61,138 nucleotides of DNA, taken from assembly GCA_015680685.1 (NCBI GenBank), contig MNCI01029535.1, forward strand, positions 79,509 through 140,646, given 5' to 3'. The notes below the pieces were generated by a model. The model saw only the letters and a list, made by a program, of their open reading frames with translations. It had not been told where the DNA came from and made no database searches. Positions 22,802 through 32,755 of this stretch are shown here, piece after piece. Position 1 is the first letter of the stretch. The number at the start of each line of letters is the position of its first letter. The DNA comes from Gnetum montanum. Its lineage: Eukaryota; Streptophyta; Gnetopsida; Gnetales; Gnetaceae. The translations under genes and the position numbers were made by a program.

Positions 22802-23900
22802 TTAAGGATCATAGAACTTAGAAGGAGGGGGATGAATAAGTTTCCCAAATTAAACTTTTATGAAACAAAGTACACACATGAATTTACCTAGTTTTCCAAC
22901 ATGGGTACTCCACACTTAGAGGGTAGATCACAAGCACACCTTTGGAATTTATTGCCCTTAAAATATGGTTGAAGGATCTGCGTCCCATATAGTCTTCAAG
23001 CCCCACTTCAAAGTGTTGTATTGTAGCACTAACCACTAAATCCTACAAGGTCTTGTTAGGCTTGGAAATATGGTTTCAAGGCTTCCACAAACTTTACAAT
23101 CTTTAGCTTTACATTGGAGTGCTGTACCATAGCACCAATCACTCAATCCTATAGGATCCAAGTAAGCTCAAGCACATCGACACTGTATGAAAAAAAGAAC
23201 AAGAATTACAACTTGGTTTGTTGATCCTTGTATAGTTAGGTACAACACACTTTACAAAGCCATGATTGTTCATTGAACTAGCTAATGATTAGCTAGACAT
23301 TGTATATGCAATGGCTAGCTAATGATTAATAACAATCATGGGATATGTCTCTAATAAATGCCTTTAAAACTAGGAAGATGTTTTTGTTTCCTGAAAGATG
23401 TTTTTCTGAAGTCTCCCTTTTGAAAGATGTCTTTGTCTTGTGGAAGATGTCTTTTTGGTATTGGCGTTCATTTTACAAAGACATTTTTGCTTCATGAAAG
23501 ACGTATTTATTTAAGAAAGGCATATTTGTTTGAGAAAGAAATCTTTGTTTGAGTTCGCTCCAATTCTTCCAAGATGTCTATTGCTTCCCAGAGACATCTT
23601 TATTTACGTTATTTACATGATTAATTCTTCATTCTTTGCCCATAGCCTTGATCTTTTGCATGCTTTGATGATGCCAACTTAGCTTGTACAATATCAAGTC
23701 CTTGTCCATGTTCTTTGAATGTTCATTTGGAGACCATGTGGATGACCTCCTCCTTTGAGTTCTAAATAGTATGTTCCTTGTCCATAACTTTACTCAATCT
23801 AGGTTCTTATCTTGCAAACATAATAATTACATAGGCATACAAAGAAACTTATCTTCCATTTTTCTTAACATTTTGAGACACCAAAACCAAAAGGTACATA
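22802..23900 (-). mobile_element. 5' LTR of copia B
   Basis: The left end TTAAGGATCATAGAAC abuts the primer-binding site; the right end aaggtacata abuts TSD GGGCT (23901-23905). Homology to 17711-18877 runs along the full length, including the gatgaataag landmark and the gacatctt-rich core at 23340-23610. Terminal CA has decayed to TA, as in the partner LTR. Confidence 0.88.
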
Positions 23901-23905
23901 GGGCT

Positions 23906-24117
23906 AGTTTGAACAACTATAAATATGCTTATGCTAAATAAGCTTTACTAGAAACATATGGCTTTGGAAAGTACTTATAGGCTACTTTAGAAATATCTTG
24001 ATAACCATTAAACATTAAAGGTGTGGGTAATTGGAATGGGTTAATAGGAGGTACATTAGTCATTATTTGTAAACTTTGGGTTCTAACTCTTGATCTAGAT
24101 TTTCTTTTGAAAGACAA
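23906..24117 (-). pseudogene. Gypsy element C: gag N-terminal part
   Basis: The minus-strand frame of 62 aa contains PPINPFQLPTPLMFNG and continues to the left into the segment beyond copia B at 17705. The tail runs into stops (around 23906-23935). The start Met at 24117 is plausible because the leader, primer-binding site and LTR of C follow within 260 bp to the right. Confidence 0.6.
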
Positions 24118-24376
24118 ACCCTTAACTAATAGTGTTGTCCTAGTGCATCATGTATTAATTCTAGTACTTGGATTTATAGTTTAAGTATCTTGTGATGTAT
24201 TTTTAGTCTTAAATTCAATATATGCATTGGATTTTTGAAATCGTCTTATTTATCAAGGGAAATACTCATGAGCTAGAATAAGTAGCCTATCTTATAATTG
24301 ACTTTAACCTAACATGATGTAATAAATTATGAGTTATTTAATAATAAGAGGCCCTCCTTCTAGCATCACTTAAAGC
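24118..24376 (-). promoter_or_regulatory. Leader and primer-binding-site region of element C
   Basis: Minus-strand gtgatgctagaaggagggcc at about 24350-24369 lies a few bases from the LTR end. The same motif recurs next to the LTRs of E (37265-37286 and 48006-48017) and F (52938 onward). I cannot name the tRNA with certainty; elements with TGGCGC-type sites are common among plant Ty3/gypsy. The rest is non-coding leader. Confidence 0.6.
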
Positions 24377-25170
24377 TGTTGGAGTAGAATTTGAATCAAC
24401 TCTACCATAAGAAGTAGCCTTTATAACCTTGCTTTAGGTGGTTGTTGGTCTATGGTACCACCAAGGCATGGATGCCCCTAAATAGAATTCACTGGTATTA
24501 ATAAGTTAATATGACTAGAGGTATGTAACAATAAGGAATTATCTAGGTTGATAGAAAAAACTAACTTAATTTTTAAAAATTATATGTAATTGATATTTTT
24601 TTTTACTTTTGGCTGTCTTTTAGCATGACTTCAAAAGAATTTGATAGTTTTCCTATAATTGTAGCTCTTATTTCTCACATAGCATACATATAATAAATGA
24701 ATGGTTTTACACAAAGTGTCAATATCAAAATTTGAACTATTTGGTAGCTAACTTTCCAATAGTAAAATCACAAAAGCTTTGCTAAATAGAGCAAGAAAAT
24801 GATGAAACACAATTATTCATAAAGTTCAAAAATATATGAAGATGACAATAATTTTATGTTAATTTGGTTAAAGAATGATACTAATAAAACCTATCTCATC
24901 TAAATAGAATAACAACAATAAGCTAAACCTAAGATCAAAGAGAAAATAGCCTACTCCAAAACTGACAATCCATTGATCTATGACTATGTAGCTTTCAAGC
25001 TAGACAAATAGGAAAAAGCTAATCAAATACAAATACAAGCTAAAAGAGATAGAAGAACCTTTTTAAAATGCCATTTTATTGAACAATCTTGACAATCCTA
25101 TTTCTGATCTCCTAGATACCAACCCTCCTTATCAAATCTTCTCTAGGATTTATATAATAGACTCTAGCAA
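24377..25170 (-). mobile_element. LTR (U5/R part) of gypsy element C; right end undetermined
   Basis: The left end TGTTGGAGTAG reads ...CCAACA on the minus strand, next to the primer-binding site. A minus-strand TATA-like ctattatataaatcc lies at 25147-25161. The block around 24418-24480 (taggtggttg..ggtct.tgg.accaccaaggc) resembles the equivalent end of the insertion at 32756, so the two are related LTR families. The U3 end to the right could not be found; it may extend into the repeats after 25850. Confidence 0.55.
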
Positions 25171-25849
25171 TTACAACCATTATGGAGATTAAAAGCTCAT
25201 GTTTTGCTAGTAAATCTTCCTTATTCTTTAATGAAAACTCCTCAACTAATAGCTTGTAGTGATTTGAAAGAGTCTTGATAACTTAGGTCATTGTATTTGG
25301 TTTAGGACCATTAAGTTTCTTTAAGACACTTTTTGTGTGTGTTTCTCTTCATATAATGTAGGCCATTAAATTGTTTCTCAATTTATTAATAGATTTTCCT
25401 CATTCTTTGAACCTAGAGCCCTTCTACTGATAATTGCTAAGCTAACCTTCCATGCTTGGTGAGAACTTTAAAAGCTTTATTTATGAATCTCACTCAATGC
25501 TATTGAGCTTCGTTAATAATTTTTAAGCACCTTTATCTGCCATAATTGATTCAATTAGGTAATTGGTGAAGTAGTCCCCTTGCATTGGTTTGGATCCAAG
25601 CTTTTTCTTTAGTAATTACTAGTAATTGTCATCTAAATAATCTTGTTTTAGCTGAGGTAATAATTTTTTGTTTTTTTCTTTAATGAAAATAGCTATGCTT
25701 TGGTTTTTGACTCTATTTATAGATTCTTCTTTAATTTATCTTTTATGCTAACATCTGCTATAGAGTCTTTTTGAAATTTTTTATAGAGCTATTTTTGGTT
25801 TATTACATGAAGGAGTTGATGAAGAGCCAATATTTTTTTATGCAATGTG
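25171..25849. other. AT-rich stretch, possibly U3 of element C
   Basis: No domain, RNA gene or clear repeat was recognised. It lies upstream (minus sense) of the TATA-like box of C's LTR, so U3 is the simplest guess. Confidence 0.25.
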
Positions 25850-27660
25850 TCTTGAATTGCTGAGTTGGATTAAAATGAAAGGTGCATATGCATGAATTTA
25901 TTCCTTTTTGGACCTATGATGAGCTTTGATATGACTCATGGAGCATGCTTCATAGAACCAGATTTCATAAGCTTACATGGTAGAATTGTTTTGTAGAGTA
26001 GTTGTTTGGTTCTATGAATCTGTGATTGCTTGAATGCTTTTATGGCAGAGCCTATTGTAAGCTTTTTAATAGGATGGAGTTCTAGCTTTATAAGTTCATT
26101 CTACAACTGACATGGTAGAACCATTTTCACTCTTGCTGGTAGAACCATTTTCAAGCTTTAAAAATTCACTCTATGAATGAGCTTATGGGGAAGAGTAATT
26201 TTGTAGAATCATTTTTGATCTCCATGAAAGTTGACATGGTAGAACTACTTTGTAGAGTCATTTTTTAGTTCTATGAACTTATATCTTCATCCAGATGCTG
26301 ATGTGGTAGATGAGGCATGTTTGCTTTAGATGAAAATATATGCTTCATCTAGATGCTAGCATGGTAGATGAAGCAACTTTGATTTGGATGATGATTTTTC
26401 ATCTATATGAGAACTTTTACTGATTCTAAATGCCAATGTGGCTTGATGATAATGTGACTCTTAAAATTATTCCTTAGAGAACCATTTTGAGCTTGCACTA
26501 CTTAGTAAGATTATGTGGTAGAGCTTGAAATGAGCTTGTCTGTAGAAACAAAATTCAATCATATGAACCATATTTACAAGGTGATGTGGTGTAGTGGTAG
26601 AAATATTTTTTGGATTTATGATTTGACTTGGAAAAGAAAGGATGTGGCTTGTAGAGATTATTTGTAGAATTTATTTTTGCTTCTACAAAAATAAGCTAAC
26701 TCTAGAGCTTATATGGTAGAGCTACTTTATAAAAGCACTTTTGAGATCTATGAGAGCTAATGTGGAGGGGTTAATCCACATGACTAACATGGCTTGTAGT
26801 ACCATTTTAAAGCTATATGAATCTCTCTTTATATACTAATTTGTTGAAGTGAATCTCATTGAAAATTTTAAGCTTAATGAGCCTTTTCTAAATTGATGAA
26901 GCTGAAATGAAAGAACTACTTTGTAGGGCTAATATTTGGTTCTCTGAGTTCCTTCTTTACATTGACATGACCAAGTAATTTCAAAAGATTTTATATAGAA
27001 ACTTCTTTATAATTGCTACGAGCTTGTTAACCTTACAAGTATTGACATGGTAAGATAGACTTGGATGAGTAATGTGGAAGGGTTGACATGATAATATAAA
27101 TCATCAAATATTGAGATTTATATACTTGTTGATGTGACAATGCTAGCTTGGCAGAGCTATTTTGTAGAGTTTTTTTTTTTGATTCTACAAAGCTCCTCCA
27201 CAAGCTGATGTGGTAAAGCTTCTTCATATAACCACTTTTAAGCTCTATGTACTTCCCTTATGAGCTAATAAGAATAACATGATAGAGCTAATTTCAAACT
27301 TCTTTGTAGAGCTAAGTTTTAGTTCTATGAGCTTTCTTCACAAGCTAACATGATAGAGCTCTTTTTGTAGAATTTCTTTTTGGCTTTATGAATTGGTTCT
27401 ATGAGTTGATATAGAATGACATTGACATGGTAAAGATGGTTCTGACTCACTTTGTAGAGCCAAATTTGAGCTCCATAGGTAACATCCTCTCTCTAGTGTT
27501 ATTGTGGATAGATGATGGCATATCTTATGCAACAACTATGAAGAATCTTTTCTTCACATGCAAAAAATAATGTGGCAGGGTGGATGAAGGTATTTCTTAT
27601 AGAACCATTTATTAGCTCTAAGAACTATCTCTAAATTAGTAGTGCCAACTTCTAATTTCT
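25850..27660. repeat. Degenerate tandem-like repeat, 'gtggtagagc...tgtagagc' module
   Basis: A module of roughly 60-110 bp recurs many times: ga(c/t)atggtagarc, then a short gap, tttgtagarc, then attttgagctctatgagct. Examples are near 26105, 26235, 26300, 26345, 26715, 27145, 27195, 27290, 27345 and 27425. Copies are strongly diverged and uneven. A second cluster lies at 30250-30910. No ORF spans it. Confidence 0.7.
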
Positions 27661-29180
27661 CCTTAACTAGATGATGTGGCAAATGTATTTTAACAAAAAA
27701 CTTCTTTTAAATTCAAACCAAGCTCATTTCCTTTGAGCAAAGGGTTTTGTTAGCTATTTGTGCCAATAATTCTATTTTAGATAAGCTTGAATTAACTTCA
27801 GTTTGTAGGACATGTTTGTTGGCTATCAAACTCTACTCTTGATATTTAATTTAGTTAGTCTATGCAACACCTTATTTAACTTGAAAATCCTAGCTTCTCA
27901 AATTTATTGATAATAAGTTGAAATATTTTGTGGGATTATGCACATCTTCTTAGATCTTATTTGTGAATTTTGATTACTTGAATCATATCTTATTTTTACT
28001 ATGGTACCTTTCAATTTGAGTTTATCTTATCAAAGACTTAATGCTCGAAACATTCTCTCATTCTTATAGTAAATCTGAGAAGTGGGACTCCACCTTTACA
28101 TCATTAATGGTTGAAGCATTATCATGATTACACTCTTGGAGAGAGGGTTTGAGCTTGAATTGAATCTCTTATTTAACCTTTCTATAACTTTTCTTCTTAA
28201 GGATTTACTTCTATGTAGGGCTTTTTCTTTCTAGTGATTGCACAAAAATAATCAAGCTTTCCTCATAATTTATGGATGTTCCATGAAAATGATATATTTT
28301 TATAACAACAAGATGTTATATTATGATTTGTATATTTATTACCATGTGAAGTATCTTGACAACAACAACCTATTGATGTTATCATCCAGGAAAGAAGAAT
28401 GAATTACTATTGTTGCATATTCCACCATCTTTTGTAGATATCCACATCAAGACAAAAATTGTGCTTAAGATTTTTTTATATGAAAAACTCCTTCATAGGT
28501 TCAATTTTTTGTAATAGTGAATTATGGATAAAAGGGTGTTAATAGATGTGAGTGAAAGTTTACTTTTAGTTTCATTGATGCACAATGATCATTTTTATAA
28601 TCTTCTTAAGGTTGAAAGCATTTCTTATGCAGGTGAGCATAGTGATCCAAATGTAGGTTTAAGAGATGGATCTAAGGATAAGAAATAACTAAGGAATCAA
28701 CCCCATGGGCATGTGTAATGGACCATGGCCATGGCCAAGGAAAAATCTCATGGAACTACTATAACTACATGGACATGGATATGGTAACACACATGTATTA
28801 TTTGCAATCAAGGGAAAATGCATGCTACCATGCTATGCAACATAGGTAGCTCCAACATGCCTATCTTACACTTTTAGTGTATTTTACTTGTTCTTTGTGG
28901 ACATTGTATCCACTTTTGTAATTAGCTAATGCTTAGCACATTCATTTTTGCTTCTCTCATGGCAGCCTTTGCTTTCATGATAAAATTTTGACCTCCTTTA
29001 TAATGTAATATACAATATTTATATCTATATCCATGTAAGGTTGTAGCAATAAGGACTACTTTATGATTCATGCTTATCATGATGGTTTGTTAAGTTATGG
29101 TTTTTGAATCCAATTGAAATACATTAAATCAATTTTGTACTTTTCCATGACCTCACCCATACCTACAAATTATTGCTTCT
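27661..29180. other. Unassigned AT-rich stretch
   Basis: I see no coding domain, LTR boundary, RNA gene or organised repeat here. The line around 28621-28800 is slightly less AT-rich with ccatgg-type repeats but nothing nameable. Confidence 0.3.
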
Positions 29181-29189
29181 TGGACACAA

Positions 29190-30046
29190 CCAAGGCATTG
29201 AGGTGGGGAGGGGAGGGTGAATTAGGGCCTCATAAAAATGTCAACCTAAATGGAGACTAGCAGGAGATTAGTAGAAACACCTAGATAAAAGTAATGTTAA
29301 AAATAGAGCACTCACATAGAAAAGAGCTTTTAAGGTGGTTTAGTTACTAGATTTGCCAAACTATATCCACCATAAAACTCTCCTAGACTCTAGGGGCTAT
29401 AGTAATTCTATTAATAACAAAATTTACAAGACTTATTTATGGTCCTAGACCAAGCATAAACACAATCTCAAAGTCATAGAGGATTTCTCTCATAACATAG
29501 CAAAAGAGAAAATACTCTACCTTGTCTCACATACAAATACTTAAGAGTTATCTAGCTTCTTGATTACAATGAAGAACTAGAGTAAAGGAGAAGAGTAGAA
29601 AAAGAAATTCTAGTTTTAGTGAAATGCTCAATAACTAGAATATCCAAACTAAGCCCAATAGCTTCAATTAATAGCGTTCATTTTATCTAGCCATTCTTAG
29701 AGTCATTTGACTAGCCATTGTTACTATACTAAAGAAGTGCACAAGAAGATACATTGTAGTTACCAATATATTATAGAACAGTATCTAAAGAAGAGAAGAA
29801 AATGCTATACCTATTGTATCTAAGCTTTCATTACTAATTCTGGCATGAGCTTCAAGTGAGCCTTAAAAGCTAAGTAGACGAGGAAGAAATTTGTCATTTC
29901 ATCTTGATAGTAATGGCTTTTTCCCACATAAATCACTAGATTTTATTATAATGACTCTTTAAGCTTTGACAAATTTCCCAGTATTTATTAATGGGTTCAA
30001 CTTGCTTCTAAGATTTTTTATAAAACCTCCTTAATATAACCTTATA
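29190..30046 (-). mobile_element. Probable copia LTR, minus orientation
   Basis: The left part has caaggcattgaggtggggaggg then gggtgaattagggcctc, resembling the G-rich 'gggtgaat' landmark near the 3' end of many plant copia LTRs (and of copia A/B here: ggagggggatgaataag). The right edge, near 30046, is followed by attacccccttta, which reads as a polypurine tract on the minus strand. No partner LTR or TSD was found, so the exact ends are uncertain. Confidence 0.4.
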
Positions 30047-30249
30047 TTACCCCCTTTATTTTTGCACATGTCACATGGCCTTCTTTGATGTAGTTTCGTT
30101 TGAAACTTAGTTCTTCAAAATTGATTCTAACTTTCATTCTTCTTAGGGTAACATGGAAAAGATATATTTAAATAAGATCAAATTTTTTTGTTCTCATGAT
30201 TTTTTCTTTTTTTTTAAATAAACATTCATATGCATTCAATAGAGGATGC

Positions 30250-30950
30250 TAATTTGGCAGAGTTATTTAGAGAAGTAATGTAGAACTAGAAATAGGTTCT
30301 AAATGTTAGTTCTAGATGTTGATGTGGTAGGATGCTTAGTAGGATTGAAAAAAACTTATTTGTAGAGAAAAAAATTTATAAATTAAGATTTTTCAAAATT
30401 TTGATGTGGTAGAGTAGTTTGAGTAAGCTCATCTAGAGTAAAAAAATTATTCTGCGAGCCGATTCTATTTACCACTTTTCATCTCAAGCTAACATGGTAG
30501 AGAAAATTGTTATGCCTTCATAGAGTCAAGAATGTTTTTGAATGCTATGTTAAACAATTGTATGCACATGATTCCTTCTTTTTTATGCTTTCTTATGCAT
30601 GTTGACATGGAAAATGAAGCAAAGATGATCCAGTTAAAGAGATGAGATTTTTCTATTTGTTGATGTGGTAGTGTTGATATGGCAACACTGATGTTGTTGA
30701 TGAAGTAAAGTTGATAAAAAATGAGCTTCTTCTATTTGTTGATGTAGTAGTGTTAACATGGCACAAGAAGCATTTAGATGAGGTTTTATTGAAATCAAAA
30801 AGCATTCTCATTTTCTGTATCTTTAATAGGCTCAAGTTATCTAGATGATGATTTTCCATTTAGATGAAAACCTCTACAAATTTTAAATGCTTACATGGAA
30901 AAGCTAAATTGAAGTGTTGAGTTAGATTAAATTTGTATTTTTATGGAATG
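30250..30950. repeat. Second cluster of the 'gtggtagagc' degenerate repeat
   Basis: Modules such as gatgtggtag.gtt.atatggcaacac and agctaacatggtagag occur near 30310, 30405, 30490, 30655 and 30735. They match the style of the 25850-27660 cluster, with the probable copia LTR between the two. Confidence 0.6.
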
Positions 30951-31079
30951 GAATATAAAGATTTTTCCTAGGGTTATTTTGGAAGGCCTTCATGGACATT
31001 TTAAACTTATTTTTTATGATAATTTTTTGAAAATTTGTAAAATTTGTGTGAAGTAGGATCATATTTCTACATAATGATC

Positions 31080-32755
31080 CTAAAACCTGCAAGCCAAGAA
31101 CCTACATAAGATACTAGTAAGATCAGGGATTAAATTAGCTAGAGGAACAAGAAAAAAGAAGGGTAAAATAGAAGGAATATGGATACATGAGAAAGAAAGA
31201 AAGGTTATGGGTCTAGGTCCTTTTTGTGCTAGGAAATTTTGAGTAAGGATGGAGTAATGGACATAATAGGATTTATGGAAGGGCCCTTGGTCTTAGATTC
31301 TCCATTTATGAAAGATAGGAAAGGGAAAGGTGTAGCAGAGGAAAATGAGGGCTATCAAATTGTTATCCACAAAAGGCAAAACTAGGGAAAGGAAGGCAGC
31401 CTATAATGACATGTTCATACAAATATGAGTAGATGGAATCAAAGAAATGGGAGGGTGAAGGCTAGAATGAATAGCATATATAACAACATTAGACCAATTT
31501 CACTTTCTAGGCTATATTGCAGGTAGTAGCCAACATCTCATTATTATTATTTGGTAGTCCTTAAGGGAAAGGGTCATGTAGAAATTTAGCTTAGGAGAAT
31601 TAAAGAAAATAAATTATTCATGATATTGTAGATGATTGCCAAGGAACTCTAGATAGCCTTATTAATTCTTTTTAAGGAATAGAAGAAATGAAAGCTCCAT
31701 GTTTAAAGGAGGAATTGATGGAAGATTAAGGTATTTTACTGAAGAGTAGCTACCTGAAACCTTTGTCTTTATGATTATTTTATCATAACATCACAATGGC
31801 CTTCAGTGGCTAGAGAATACATGGTTTTTGAAATCTAAGTTGCAATCTAATAGTGTTGATGTGGTGTTCATTCAAAAAACTAAGCATTAAGTTTTTCCTT
31901 AGAAGGGTTGGCCTAGTTGGATGGGTTGTGAGGTTCCTATTCATGGCCTTATTGGAGAACTAGTTTGCATGTGAAGAAAGAGGTTGATCTTATAGAATAG
32001 AATGCTTTCTTCTAGCCTTATTGGTATTGGAGAAGAGGGAGTAAAAATATTAAATTTTTATGATCCAATGCCTACTTTTGTGTTTATTAATTTTAAAAAG
32101 CAAGTGTTGAATATTACCTCTAAGAAAGGTGAGATTTTGGAAGATTGAAACTTTACTAGGAAGTGTGAAGAGAGATCTAGCACCTTGGATCCAAATATGG
32201 AGGGCCAATTCTTTGATGATCTAGAGCTCTCAAAGGAGGTGACAAAGATAAAGGTCATCCTTTGTTGTTTCGCTTGGAAATGATCAACCTTGAAGAAAAA
32301 TTAAATGGTTTATTATTTGGATAGATTTTTTATTCCTTGGTCATGTTGGATGGAATAACATATGGTATTCAAGACTTTACCCTAGATGTACTCTACCCAT
32401 AGGCTAATTATTTGTGAGTGGAAAAGGAAGTTTATTACAAAGGATTTGTTTAGATTTGAGAGCATGTGGCTTATAAAGAAATACCTTTGATCAAAGCTAG
32501 AGCATATTTGGAAGTAAGAGAATGTTAGTACTAGATTTAAGGACGTGGGGAAGAAGCTTTTGGAATTTTAGTGATATTGTTTGTAGTAAAGAAAATAGTC
32601 ATGACTCCTAACAATATAGGAGGGTTTGGAGTAGGTAGAGCACATCCAATGTTAAGTAGATTCTTTACCAGAGTGGAAGTTGATAATATAGGACTTGGTC
32701 AAGGTGGAGAAAAGGATAAGACACTTGGTTCATGAGGAAGATGTTTATTAAAAGC
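31080..32755 (+). pseudogene. L1-type LINE ORF2, endonuclease half
   Basis: Plus-strand frames, broken by stops, give WFLKSKLQSNSVDVVFIQKT near 31825-31885, the AP-endonuclease block of plant L1 elements (family ..D-x-V-F-I-Q-E-T-K). Near 32435-32490, ITKDLFRFESMWLI matches the 'FRFE.MWL' segment that ends the endonuclease. At 32725-32752 HEEDVY*K is the linker before RT. The next codons lie beyond the insertion at 32756-35571. The endonuclease nicks target DNA for target-primed reverse transcription. Confidence 0.8.
32751..32755. repeat. Target-site duplication AAAGC, left copy
   Basis: AAAGC here is repeated at 35572-35576. LINE coding text resumes after the right copy, so the pair brackets an insertion. 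Confidence 0.8.

Larger units (their letters stand above)
17711..23900 (-). mobile_element. Copia element B, structurally complete, non-functional
   Basis: The parts in minus-strand order are 5' LTR, tRNA-Met primer-binding site, residual gag, protease, integrase, RT, RNase H, polypurine tract and 3' LTR, about 6.19 kb in all. The exact TSD GGGCT flanks it. Integrase before RT defines Ty1/copia. It landed in the gag gene of gypsy element C. All coding domains carry stops or changed catalytic residues. Confidence 0.9.
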
